A DNA stretch of 64,000 bases from positions 2,133 to 66,132 of the forward strand of contig JAKCWW010001123.1 of the NCBI GenBank assembly GCA_026260175.1, in the 5' to 3' direction. Positions 12,901-24,225 of this stretch are shown piece by piece (position 1 is the first letter of the stretch; each line of letters starts with the position of its first letter). The stretch comes from Reticulitermes lucifugus (lineage: Eukaryota > Arthropoda > Insecta > Blattodea > Rhinotermitidae). Below the pieces are notes generated by a model that saw nothing but the letters and a program-made list of their open reading frames with translations, ran no database searches and had not been told where the DNA came from. The position numbers were made by a program, and so were the translations under genes.

Positions 12901-13430
12901 TACTTTTAATAACTGGAACCTGTTCATTGCCATTTCTCTGCGCATTGACTTGTTCACAACCACGACTCACTTGTCACTTCCATCTTGCATCGCTATACCC
13001 ATTTTCAAAACAATAATATTATGTTCGGAGATGGTCGAAATACTGTTCCATGTAAACTTGGATTACGAAAACAAAATTAATGTTTGACATGTGTTCACGT
13101 GTTCGAAAACATGAGTCAGTTCTTTCCTGTATCACGAAAAATTACAGCCAGAGTTTCGAATACTCACTGCGGGCATTTAAAGATCGAATGCGGTTTTAAA
13201 GTTTGTTCTGTAATTGTAGTTAGCAGTTTGTGTTCGAAGCTGTTTGATTGTTAAAATATGTGGTAAAAAGACCTGTACATTTGTGTTGATCCTGCAGTGC
13301 TCGGCAGTCGGTTTAATTTCTACAACCACTCAAACTGCGCAATATGCACCGAGGCTTCCAGACATTTTAGCTTTCATTCAGCTCTATTAATCGAGATTGT
13401 TAGGTGTATAGTGTTCTGTATTTATACGAT
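10000..13430. other. No supported gene; tetranucleotide repeat tract
   Basis: No exon-like sequence is convincing. A tract of degenerate CATC/CTAT/GTCT repeats covers about 11605-11690. The overlapping frames at 12183-12699, the longest being 141 codons on the minus strand, show no family signature and I treat them as chance. Confidence 0.45.
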
Positions 13431-13433
13431 TTT

Positions 13434-13872
13434 TTATTAATTACCAACCACTGCACTACAATTCTTTTACTCCTATATATTTTCGCTAACCATCAGGGAA
13501 TCACTTTCCATAGACGTGCGCTGGATACAGTATGTCAGTAAATGGTAATATATACACTAATTATTTGCAGCAGTAGTCGCTATATAGCACCAATAATCCC
13601 TACGTTAATGCATAAAATATAAAGTATAAAATGTATAAAAGTGTATAAAAGTCTGTCTCCAAACATCTGCCTTGCAAAACACTTCTATTGGGTAAGGTGG
13701 GGACCTGTAATATTATATTACATTATTTTATTTTAATTATGTATATTATAATTATGACATACTGTACGCTGCGCACGTCTGTGGAAAGTGACTTCCTGAT
13801 GATGGCTACGATGGTTAGCCGAAACATCTAGGAGTAAAAAGAATTGTAATGCAGGTGTTGGTATTTAATACA
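13434..13872. mobile_element. Second Penelope-like foldback element with ribozyme arms
   Basis: Inverted arms at about 13434-13510 and 13780-13872 share ATTACCAAC, TGCA, CAATTCTTTT and ACTCCTA blocks. They also share a hammerhead region. The right arm has a full motif (13791-13835). The left arm, read on the minus strand, keeps CCTGATG, GTTAGC, GAAA and TAGGAGT but has lost about 12 bases of stem II. The spacer is AT-rich with short TATAAAA-like iterations near 13610-13650. It has the same organisation as the 9.65 kb element but is more diverged. Confidence 0.6.
13791..13835 (+). ncRNA. Hammerhead ribozyme motif with compensated stem I
   Basis: Stem I is ACTTC (13791-13795) pairing with GGAGT (13831-13835), with one U-G wobble. 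The core CTGATGA is at 13796-13802. Stem II is GGCTA (13804-13808) with TAGCC (13816-13820). GAAA is at 13821-13824 and cleavage is predicted after CUA at 13830. Stem I bases differ completely from those of the 9.9 kb copy yet still pair, which is what selection on RNA structure would leave. Stem III is very weak. Confidence 0.65.
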
Positions 13873-14289
13873 AACTCATACGTAAAGCAACTGCACAGAA
13901 TATGTATAACATTATGTTCTGTTTTTTCATACAGTGGATTAACTTTCAAGTAAAAGTGTGAAGAAAGGTGTTGTGTGACACTGAGCTCCTTTTTCCCTTG
14001 TTATTAAGTTAGTGACTACTGTTCGATGTTCTTGGGGACCAATCAGTCCTTTTCTGACACGTATTTAAATATTATACTAAAACCAAAAAATGTCAGGTTT
14101 GTCATAAAGGAACCATCGCGCGCTGAATACAGAATAAGAAGGTTTGAGAAGGATCTTGAATATAAACAATGTAAAAATCTATGAATCTGCAGAAATATTT
14201 TACATAAGAAATTACTGATAATGAATCATGTAAACAAGATGCAGTTGCAGCTCATATATCACCTACGAAGCGCTTTAAATTCGGTATAA

Positions 14290-14860
14290 CTGATGCTGAT
14301 TTTAATGTAGAGGAGAATGTAGAATGTGAGTCAGACTTCGCAAAAGTTCTTGAAGACAAACCCCCAAACACCAGTGATAATCTTACCTGATACATCTTCG
14401 TAGACTGAATGTGTGACAGACAAATTATAGATCGCCTATTTCTTTATGGACCAAAGAAAGATCAGCTCACGAGTTATCCTCAAGATGAAAATAGTCGTAA
14501 TTCCTCAGACAGCCATTATTTCCATAGACTTGCAAATAAGGAATTTTTTTCCACGCCGATGTTTAATGTATTCAGAAACTACATCTTGCGTATTTTATTT
14601 CTGCTGCCTGTGTTCTGACAAAGGCTCCAGGACATCTGTAACAAATGATGGCTTCAGTGACTGGACTTGTATATCTACAATCCAGAAAACTGAAGAAAAC
14701 AGTAGGCACATGAATTTTTATAAAGCGTGGGTAGAGGCTGAATCAAGACTTATAAGGCGGAAACACAACTGACAAAACCGTTGATTCATAAACAATGAGA
14801 GCCATGAAAAAATGTTTTGACCATATCAAACCTTTAGCATCAAATGGTCAAGTATGCTGA
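14290..14860 (+). pseudogene. hAT-type transposase relic with TTF zinc finger (ZMYM1/DUF4371-like)
   Basis: Translation in two frames gives pieces in family order. They are LYGPKKDQLTSYPQDENSR, then SDSHYFHRLANKEFF, then CLMYSETTSCVFYFCCLCSD with the paired cysteines of the TTF finger. TNDGFSDWTCISTIQKTEEN, HMNFYKAWVEAESRL and a trailing INNESHEKMF segment follow. In the family the TTF finger lies at the N-terminus ahead of a DUF4371/hAT catalytic domain and binds the element ends. Here the catalytic part is missing or too decayed to read, and frameshifts fall near 14530 and 14770. Upstream at 14280-14390 the sequence may be more N-terminal coding remnant. Confidence 0.7.
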
Positions 14861-15514
14861 ACACCATGCTGAACAAAACCATTTCTGCATTTTGCTTACA
14901 CACTGTATTAATGTGTTTCTTATAATTTTCGCAACAAACATAATTTTTCCCTTTACAGCACTAACCGACTGACTTTATAGTGGTAGCACACTATGTTCTT
15001 TGTGAGGTACGAACTGATTCTTTATATATAACTTTCTTGAGAACAGTCAGGCTGATCTTGCAGAAAAGAGTTACGTACTTTGTGGCAAGTCTGATAATCT
15101 GTAGGCCTATATACGAAGTAAAGGAAAATATTTAGTTCCCATTAAATTGCTGGAAAAATGTTATCCTCTAATGCAAGCTGTCATTATGCTCATTTTGAAA
15201 GGCAAAGTAAGAAATCACTATTTTGGGAAAAATATTTTTAAATAAATTTATTGCATTCATGGCAAGATAATTTAATTGTAAGTTAATTTCATGGCTTTAG
15301 AGTGTAAAATATTTATATATAGCCGACTGTACTCCTGATATTATTATTAACCATGTGGAAAAATTGTCTGTGACAGTAAGATGTGTTGACGTGTGAAATA
15401 AAAGTAATGACAACTAATTCTGTGAAAGGTTCTTAATGACTCTGGTGGTAAAGTGCTCACAGATATTGCACATTTAAGTTCTTTAAAAAAAACTTGAGTT
15501 TGAAATAGCTAGAG

Positions 15515-15814
15515 CAAGGGTTCTCAGAATTTTTCGCTGGCGTACCACTACGTGCAATTTAGCAATTTTAATGTACCTCTATAATTTGTTTATTTAAACA
15601 AATATATGAAATTGGAAAGACTGGCTGACAGTGCGGAGGAATTACATAGTGGTGCCAAAAGTGCTGCATATTGGCACATGCATGTGATTTACATTATATT
15701 TATTTTTTAAATTTTTATCCTTTTTACATTTCGAATTTTTGGTAAGACCGCGTACCAGTAAACACTGGTTGGTGTAACAATAGTGGTAAGTAAACCACAG
15801 TTTGAAAACCATGG
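15515..15814. mobile_element. hAT-like non-autonomous element (MITE) 1
   Basis: The ends are imperfect inverted repeats: CAAGGGTTCTCAGAATTTTT on the left, and CCATGGTTTTCAAACTGTGG read inward from the right. Flanks are AGCTAGAG and TCTAATGC, resembling the CTAGA-type 8-bp targets of hAT elements, but they are diverged. No coding capacity. It abuts element 2 directly. Confidence 0.5.
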
Positions 15815-15821
15815 TCTAATG

Positions 15822-16316
15822 CAGCCCTTCTCAAACTATGTTTCGCGACACATTGATGTGTTGGGAGCAGTTGCTGTGTGTGTCACGATAAATTTGAAGA
15901 TCCACAACGCGATTCACTACCTAAATACTAAAATTATATGGGCACTGTTAGTACCATAATATGAAGCTCACGTTTAGAGGGAGAGGGAGAAGCGTGCGGC
16001 TTGTGTACGCGCACGCCATGTGCAGTGGAGGTACCGCATAGCTCCGGAAGCGACGTGACGTAAACTGTACACTGCGTGTACGAAAAATGTTAGTATTATT
16101 AATGCTTCATTCACTCTTATTTACTTTAAATTTTTAAAAGTTTGGTATTCCTATGAAGGTGAGTCTCTGGCTGACAATGTTTAATTTACAAAGTAGTTCA
16201 TTTACTCTTATTTATTTGCATTTTATTAACATTTTGCTATTCCAATGAAAGCGTGTTGCTTATGTGGACGTCATTTTTCAAGCATATCGAAGAAGAATAA
16301 AAATTGAGAATCGCTG
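15822..16316. mobile_element. hAT-like non-autonomous element (MITE) 2
   Basis: The left end is CAGCCCTTCTCAAACTATGT. The right end read inward is CAGCGATTCTCAATTTTTAT. Flanking 8-mers GTCTAATG and CTCTAGAT share the TCTA core. The interior has a CpG-containing stretch (15990-16080) and no intact ORF. A TIR starting CAG..TTCTCAA is typical of hAT relatives. Confidence 0.55.
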
Positions 16317-16654
16317 CTCTAGATGAAAACGGTAAGACAATGCATCCAACACAAAGGGGGGAAAAACAGCAGTATACAAAAGAGACTTTGTACAGCATGC
16401 GGCTACCATAATCTGAACTTTATCTCCGTGATGCGGCGAAATATACTGCCATTCTGTCACTTTGCTTGGATTATTAAGGACACTATACTCTCCACATGCT
16501 GCCTCAGTAAACAGTTCAAATATCTTAACTGATCCTGTAAAACCTTTTACCTTAAAGCGACTTAGCGACACGCGTTGGGTCTTAAAATTGCCAAATACAA
16601 AAATGCACATGTGTACGTTTTACTTATTACTCTGGCTGAGAGAAAGGCAAAACA

Positions 16655-16898
16655 GAAATGGCCGTACCATGGCTCAGGCGGTTAGTCGCCAGCTTCCCGC
16701 CGCGGAGTTTCGGGTTCAATTCCAGGTCAATCCATGTGGGATTTGTGGTGGACAAAGTGGCACAGGGACAGGTTTATGCCCAAGTACTTCGGGTTTTCCC
16801 TGTCAGTTTCATTTCCACCAGTGCTCCATTACTTGGAGAAATAAAAAAAAGTGATCGCCTTTCTCTTTATCTTCATCATAGGGTTGCACAATAAAACT
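16655..16898 (+). repeat. tRNA-derived SINE, plus-strand copy
   Basis: A polymerase III style head is visible: box A-like TGGCTCAGGCGGTTAGTCG and box B-like GGGTTCAATTCC. A body follows, beginning ATCCATGTGGGATTTGTGG and ending CATCATAGGGTTGCACAATA. A second copy lies inverted at 17534-17766, and a third, shorter copy at 56165-56298. Chance ORFs across it are artefacts of the repeat. Confidence 0.75.
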
Positions 16899-16899
16899 T

Positions 16900-17533
16900 A
16901 AGACTGCGGTGCGTCCGTAGCTTCTGCTGATGGACCCTTCTCTTAAAAAAAGGGCAACACACAATTCCGACATCGCTCATCACGAAGCTAATTACTGTGT
17001 CTCAACAGCTGACAGGTTTCGTCTTTTAGTTTTACTATTCGTTTGCTGTGACGTACATTTACAATTTAACGCCGCGAGCAAATTATACAATGTCGAAAAT
17101 TTGTTGTGTACAAGACTGTGCATAACTGAAATTTGCCATGACTTTCTGAAGGAATATGAAGAAAATGGCATACAGATAGCTATTTCAGAATCTTTAGAAC
17201 TTGCTAGTAATTTTGAAGTAGTAGCTGGGTTTCAAAATGTGAACAGAATATGACACGCAAAGTGTCATTAAAATTATGAAGTTCACGATGAGCCAGTAAC
17301 GAAACCAGAAAACAAATTTAAATTGAAATTTTCAGCATATTACTCGATACTACTTGATGTTCGTTTAAAAAAAGATGGAACAATTGCATCAACGCACTGC
17401 AACTTGGGTCTTCTATACAGAATTAGCGAATTACCGAAAAAAGTAGGCTACAAATTAAGGTTCAGATCTACCGTTCGTTTCAATGCAGATATGAAGGACC
17501 CCGTAGCACATGCTACGGACGCACCGCAGCCTT
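16900..17533 (+). mobile_element. Non-autonomous DNA element with 22-bp inverted ends, possible THAP start
   Basis: Left end AAGACTGCGGTGCGTCCGTA (from 16900) and the inverse of the right end, AAGGCTGCGGTGCGTCCGTA (17533 inward), match except at one base. Inside, an ATG at 17090 opens MSKICCVQDCA and then stops, which looks like the N-terminus of a THAP zinc finger. A further in-frame piece (FLKEYEENGIQIAISESLEL) follows after a frame change. THAP fingers occur in P-element transposases, but ten residues are weak evidence. SINE copies in inverted orientation flank it on both sides, giving arms of about 290 bases overall. Confidence 0.5.
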
Positions 17534-17766
17534 GAGGCTTATTGAGCAACCCTGTGATGAAGATGATGAAGTTTTTCTGCTTTTCCATTTAATGGAGAAC
17601 CGGTGGAATGAAATTGACATGGGAAAGCCGAAGTACTCGGAGAAAAACCTATCCCAGTGCCGCCACTTTGTCCACCACAAATCCCACATGGACCGACCCG
17701 TGATCGAACCCGGACCGCCGCGGTGAGAGGCCAGCGACTAACCGCCTGAGCCATGGCACGGCCCAT
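17534..17766 (-). repeat. tRNA-derived SINE, inverted copy
   Basis: It reads on the minus strand as GCCGTGCCATGGCTCAGGCG, GGTTAGTCGCTGG, and GGGTTCGATCACGGGTC with a good B box, then the same body and tail as the copy at 16655. The head end lies at about 17766. Confidence 0.75.
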
Positions 17767-17845
17767 TTTTATAGACAGGCCTACGTCTGTGCATTGAGAA
17801 TGTTATGCGCCCTTTAAAAATGACGCTAAAATTTTATATAAATAA

Positions 17846-17882
17846 GAGGGAAGGCTGGGCGGGGGGTGGGGGGGGAGGGGAG
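17846..17882 (+). repeat. G-rich tract
   Basis: Runs of G of length 3 to 8 occur in close succession (GGGCGGGGGGTGGGGGGGG type). The tract could form a G-quadruplex on the plus strand. Confidence 0.6.
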
Positions 17883-17889
17883 TGAAACT

Positions 17890-19380
17890 GTTTTTCGAAC
17901 AAGGCGCCGAGATGGCTAAGGTCGGCACTGTTTCGATTATCCATGGTTTATCTCTTTCCTTCAGGAACATGCCGTGTAGGAACCTGAGCATACACAACGA
18001 CTTCTGCTTTTCACGATCACTTTGTCTCACTTGCTGCCTGAGTCATCATCGAAATGTTTCGTTTGAACCTACATAACGTTAGTAATTCATACTAAATAGG
18101 AATCTAAGATCCTCGTCTATATGCATTATGCGATGTAATGCCTGTTCTGACTTCAAAATTATGTCCTCAGTGATTTATTGTTAGTCTTGCTCTTCTACTT
18201 GTAATTCATAATACTCCACCTCTTTGAGCCACTTTTATGCCCTGATTCTGTCATCTTCGTGTGTGTTGTAATGTTGTCAGCTTCTTTAGTTGTTTAATTT
18301 CAATTAAAAAAGAGAATTGACTTCATAACAAGAGCTGTCTACACCAAGGGCAAACTCTGCATTACAAATTTAGAGACAATTTGCTTTCAACGGTCGAGTG
18401 AAACAGTAAAATCATGGGCAGAAGAAGATTCCGAATAAATAATTTTAACAACATTTGCGTGAGTATATGAATAGAAACTTCCCGTTCCCTTGAATACGAC
18501 GTCAATTTTAATAATTTAATGTGGAAGTTACTACGTTGTTAATTTTCAATTTGTGCAGTCTTAACAGGTCTATTCTTTTGTCAGATAACAAAGAAAACAG
18601 TTTCTTTCGGAGGGTGCTGTTAAAGTATGAAGAGGAACAAGAGGGTAGAAGAGCTTGTTAACCCCGAGTTCCAAGCTTCGTGGATATCACAACCTTACTG
18701 CACTTTATTAAAGGAGATAATTAGTTAGAGGGATGCAGTTATACTCTAGATGGAAGAGAATGTAACAACGCAACCGGCTGTGGTTATAAGGCAAACCGGT
18801 AGTAAACAGTAGAGCCAACTGCACAATAGCAGAAGAGGGTGGTGAGATGGGCGATCCTTCTTTTATAAAACAGGCCTATTGTGTGTGTGTGTGTGTGTGT
18901 GATGCTATTCGTCCACCAAACCTTTATAAGGAAGAACGTAAACACCTAACCCAGTGCAGCGGCGTTGTTGCTACAGAAATTCCCCCGCTTCTATGAAAAG
19001 TGAAGATTCGTTATTGTGTTTATATTGAAGAATATTTAATAGACAGAACAGAAACCATTTCTTCTCGTTATAAATGCTGGGTTTCTCAAAGGAATGTAAC
19101 AGAATAAGGACACAGCTTCAGTACCGAAAAAGTCTTTGTCGGATTAAAAGCAGAGAAAGACTAGGAAATGTAGTCTGCGACTCTGTACGAAGAATATGTG
19201 TGTGTGTGTGTGTGTGCGCACACAGTACGTACTGTATAAAATAAGAAGACAGTGTATTGGGATTAATTTGTAAGGGATTTGTATAGTTTTCTGGGTTTCT
19301 CTGCTTCTTCCATCCGAACAGATTTCAACGGCTCGGAGACTGGATCTGTTTCCGTTCTCAAGTGCAAACACAGACCACAG
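17890..19380. other. No supported gene; TG microsatellites
   Basis: Two short TG tracts lie at about 18879-18901 and 19196-19216. No ORF with coding character was seen. Confidence 0.5.
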
Positions 19381-19399
19381 GCACATAAATGCTAATGAA

Positions 19400-19890
19400 C
19401 TACCTCCATGGAACAGAGTCCTTCTTGAGACAGGTCCTCAGCTAGTCAAGTAAATCCCCGAATTTTATGGAGACCGAGGGTCCATTACCGCTTTCACAAG
19501 CTCCCGCCACCGGTCCATACTTTCCCATCCTACTTCTTGAAGATCCATTGTAATATTATCCTCCTGTCCATGCCTAGCTCTTCCAAGTGGCCTATTTCTC
19601 TCAGGTCTCCCCACCAAAACTCTGTATGCACATCTCCTGTCACTCATATATGTCATATGCCCCGCCTATCTCACTCTTCTTGATTTGATCACTCAAATAG
19701 TCCTTGGTGAAGAGTACAGGTCACAAAGCTCCACGTTATGTAGTCTTCTCCACTCCCCTGTTACCTCTTCCCTCTTAGGCCCAAATATCCTCCTCAGCAC
19801 CCTACTCTCCAACACCCTCAGCCTACGTTCTTCCCTCAATATGAGAGACCAAGCTTTACATCCATACAAAAGAGCAGTCAAAATTACAAT
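19400..19890 (-). pseudogene. LINE 3' end: C-terminus of a reverse transcriptase ORF
   Basis: The minus strand encodes TALLYGCKAWSLILREERRL, RVLESRVLRRIFGPKREEV, TGEWRRLHNVELCDLYSS. After a frame break come [37 protein letters not shown] and a final WxLG segment near 19490. I know this as the C-terminal tail of an insect non-LTR element ORF2 (LLYGCETW ... RRLRWAGHVARM class). The downstream tail at 19395-19480 matches 27590-27670. Stops and frameshifts mark it as dead. At least seven more 3' ends of this family lie in the window, all 5'-truncated as usual for LINEs. Confidence 0.75.
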
Positions 19891-22800
19891 TGTGTTTTAT
19901 TCTTAATATTTTTGGACAGTCGAACTGGAAGACAAAAGATTCTGCGCCGAAAGATATCAAGCATTCCCTTACTTCAGTCTGCTCTTACTTTCTTCATGAA
20001 ATACACGAAGAGTTAGTACACTGACATAGGTGACATAGATGAGCTCAATGGACGTAACTGATTAGGTAACTCCTCGGGTTTTTAATCTGAGAATGGGAAC
20101 ATATCCAGTTTCTGGGACACATAGCGAAAAGTCTTAATTACCAGTCAGCACGCTTTGAAGTCATTCAGACATCCAAGTGGTATTTGATTCCGTCCCGCGT
20201 ATCTGAGAACCCCCAGTGTGATTGTCTCCATAGCGGCGAAAGTTCTGTCTTTTGGGTGTTTAAAGTTTAAGATTTTTTCTTGATAAAAAATTTTTCACAT
20301 ACCCTACATGGAAGTATTCAGTGATGTAAGATGTGGAATTATTCGAAGGTGTGTTATTGGTCCACTTGCTGCATCCGTCGATTAGGAAACTGAGTATTCA
20401 AAACGTGTTAATACTTACTACTTAATGGCACCCCGTCCTGTTAGAAAACAAATGCAATTTATTTTCCGCTTTCAATATTTCGGTTTGTGGGAAAACAAAC
20501 ACATCTAAAATATGGAGCCAGGCGTTTTCTTTAACGACTTTTTCATTTTGCAAAAAGGAAATATCCAGGCGTGTGCTCGCACAGAATTCCACACCAACAT
20601 ACATTCACGCGTCAAGCACTGTTATATCCCGGGAGCTGGTGGTTGCATCTTCTTGTAGACCGAGCGGAGTCTGATGATGGATCCGTTAGGACACTTAAGG
20701 AATGACTTCCAAGTCCACTTGGAGGATGGTTTGACAGAAATAGATATATATTTGAAAGTATTATTAGTTACAGGTTGGATGACTGAAATGTACCAGAGGT
20801 GAAAATAACAGAGGTGAAAGTACCGCAGTGTCCCCCAGTGCTGCAAATAAATCAGTTTTTATACGGAATTAGGGAGGTGTCTTGTGAAAATTATACGTCA
20901 TAGCAGAGGGGTATTGGGTGTGGCCGTGTGAGGCTATTGGTCGAAACTTACATTATTGTCCTATACGGGTCTTGCCCGCGGACAATTACGTCATAATGAC
21001 ATCATAGCTTCACACGAGACGTTCATCCCTTTTGACATTGACAGGGTATCAAAAACACTTGTACTGAGATGTGGCTGATCTCCCTATAGGTCGGAAAGGA
21101 CAGCCAGCTCATGTAATCCCCTCCTTCCTGCTTAACGCAAGACCCCTGCAAGGTTTGGGTGATAAAATTATTGCAGAAAATTTTGAGTGTACATACAATT
21201 TCAAATCCATAAAGTCAATAATATTTACGTACACTGTGGTCATATATGACAGCACGCATTCAGAATCTTCATGCGGCTATTCTGCTCGTCAGATTCGACA
21301 GCTGTAAAAATTAGCATGGCCAGTATCGTGAAATGAGGCTTCGGCTATGAGAATTACGCGTCAAGAAATCGGCATCTCCATGAATTTCACTAAGCTTGAA
21401 ATTACCTTGTGCGAATTTTTCCGGAAGAATATTTCCTTTTATTTCGTATCTGCGTTAAATTTTGTAACCCTCTATTCTTAGCCCCATATGTAACACACTT
21501 TGAATAGTGACAGTCGGTGTATTTTCGTTTTCCTCTTCATCAAGACCGGACAAGCTGTAGATCACACAAGCTGTAGATCACACACAAACTCCGATTGTTG
21601 GCTTAACCTGTCATTTTTCTGACTTCTGTTGGGAGGAGGGGGGAACACTCAGTTCGAATCGTGTCTGTTCACATATATTTTCATAATTCAGCCTTTCAGT
21701 CGCTTTCCTCAGGCCCTCCAGGCTTGTCAGTATAATACCTTCAAATAATTGATTACTTCTCTGTGCTCAGTGCTCTGGAATATTATCATCCATTCCTGCC
21801 ATTCAAATCTTAGCGAGGGCTGCCGTTAGCAGACATCGTAAAGTACCATACGAGTCATCCATCCAGTCCAGTTGTTGTTCCTGGAAGCTCCTTTTTCAAG
21901 AGTTAAACGGCTAAAGTGTAGAGCTTATTACTCAATTTCATGTAATATTGATACTGACAAAGCTTGATGCTTGAACTTTGCTCCCCATTTTCCTTTATAG
22001 CGTTGAGCACTGCACTGAGTATATTTACCTCCACGTTTTAACTCAGATTCCTGTAATTGCGCCTTTATATTCCTGTGTGAATATTAAATGTGACTTAAGT
22101 TTGTTTTCTTCCGAGTTTGTATGTTATGCTTATAAACGCCACGAGTTCGGATCTCAGGGTCTTAAATAGTAATGAGTTGTAAGACGTGTTCGTATTTTGA
22201 TAGTCTGAACCGGTAAATTAACCTTAATACTGCACGTTAAAGTAAGCTTCAATTTATTCTTACTTTCCGAGCCTATAATTTGTTCTTCTTGTCGACTCGG
22301 TTTATTAATGTGGAACAGAAAATAAACCTCGTAGTGCCTAATCACTTGAAATATGTTAAATACAGCCTGAGACTGATGTTACAGTCAGTGCCCTCCTACG
22401 GTTAGTAACACATCGCAATGGTATCATTCGAATTTTCTGAGTAGAAAAATAATTCTTGCAGTTCATTGGACGCTTTAGGAGAAATGTGTCTTAATGTTTT
22501 TCTTAACATCATTTATTTTGAATTTTTGGCATTTAATTGTTGAAAAGCATGAAATCTTGTGGTAACTGTACGCCCCACAATATGTAATATCAAGGTCTCT
22601 TCTTTTTACACACACAAGGTAATTGTGTGTTTTATATGGTTCTCAAAATGCATGGCATTATGTCTCTGAACACCATTAGTCAGACGATTTTTCTAATGGA
22701 CACGAATTGTGTTCTTTGTGAAGCTGGAGTATCTTATAAATTATATTACCATCTAGACGTTGTAAAATATCCGCGGATATTTTATGGCCTTCTTTGATTT

Positions 22801-23975
22801 CTTCTTTGCGAGTTGTTGCTTATAACTTAGGTTTTGAGCTGTTTACTGTCACAAAACAATGGGAACTGTTGGTCGTTTCTGCGGATTACTGTAGCCTCTA
22901 CTTCGGCATGGAATTATTTGCAGTCTTCATTCTTATGAAATGCGTCATAAAAGCAACAAGTGATATCTAATTCTTAGGAACCTTGACGTATGCTACATAA
23001 ATTACAGGTATTATAACAATTGTTAACTACAGTGCGCATAAAATGGAAATAAATCCAAATTTATTTTAATGAACACCGCCATTCCTCTTCTTTTTTAGAA
23101 AATGACTGTGAAAGTGATAGACAGTCTGCCGCAAATCGTAGAAGCAGCTTGTTTCTGCCTAGAATTGGTGCTTGTAATCATTACCATTTAACAGAGCCAT
23201 ACCCGCCAATAAACTTTACCTGGAAGAAAGAAGAAATATATTTAGATTTGGGCTAAAAACCCAAGGAGAAAAGGATATTATTATAACTTTGGCGTAGACA
23301 TCACAATAATATTTAGATATTTATATATTGGGAAAGCATAAGTATTTGTCGAGGATGTGAACTGTGTAGCATCAGATATGATTGGGTTCAGTTGGATGCG
23401 TTTGGAACATCGAAATGACATTTTCTCACCAAAGCAGGAACGTTTTTGACATACTGAATAATATTGTCCATTAAAGAAGCCTTTGCATTATTCAACTAAT
23501 TACTTCGTTGCTCTAAGAATCACAAAAGTAAGCGCTTGAAGGTTTTACGTATCTTTGTATGTAAATAGTCTCTTTAAATTCCGCACGATTTATTCTTGCA
23601 TTAAAAATGTACGCATGAAAGTGTTCCTTTTTTAAAGTATGTACGTTTATGCAAACTTGTATAAGTTATGAATATTTAGCGCGATATAAACTTTAAATTT
23701 AGGCTTCAAGTAAAGTAACAACCATACAGGATTAAATGGGCTTCAACTACCCAATTTAAAAATTAATCAAAATCCATTACAGTGTATCCCATACTAGGTC
23801 ATGGATAACCCGATATGGATGTCCTCTTCACAGATAGATCGGTGCTGGGTGCCATTACGGAAATTATTTCATCCTGTCTCTAAACTCTTAAGATTTATCA
23901 TTACTCGGAAAAACCAGACAGTAGTGCACCACGAGAAAATACAGCAAGATCAGTAGGCTGATGAAACTACAAGCA

Positions 23976-24018
23976 ATTTCCTGATGATGGCCGAGCAAAA
24001 CCGAAAAATTACGGAAAT
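23976..24018 (+). ncRNA. Decayed hammerhead motif
   Basis: ATTTC (23976-23980) pairs perfectly with GAAAT (24014-24018) as stem I. The core CTGATGA is at 23981-23987. Stem II is degraded (TGGCCGAGCAAAACCG). GAAAA follows with TTAC at the cleavage position plus one extra G. It is related to the 9.9 and 13.8 kb motifs but probably inactive. Confidence 0.45.
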
Positions 24019-24185
24019 ATCACTGTAATCAAATAAGATGAGGCTTAGTAGATTTCTGCCGTGTACAGAGGTGGTGATTTTAATTATCTTCAACGTGTAT
24101 ATTTATCGAAAAAAGAGAGGCGTAACTTCAAGGTGAAATAAATTTAAATATCATTGAAACTGGGTCTAGCGACGGGTGGTGGTAC

Positions 24186-24225
24186 CTATACCAGTTTCGG
24201 CTGTAATATATGACAAATTTTCAGA
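24186..24225 (-). ncRNA. Hammerhead-like relic, minus strand
   Basis: On the minus strand CTGAAAA is followed by a near-palindrome TGTCATATATTACA, then GCCGAAACTGGTATAGG. The layout matches a Penelope-tail ribozyme, but the G8 core base is changed and no stem I pairing is found. Confidence 0.3.

Noticed and set aside
16278-16610. 110-codon minus-strand ORF
   Set aside because: It crosses the end of hAT-like element 2 and has no recognised domain, so chance is more likely than a gene.
20676-20700. CTGATGATGGATCC as another hammerhead core
   Set aside because: No GAAA box, stem II or stem I partner follows within range.
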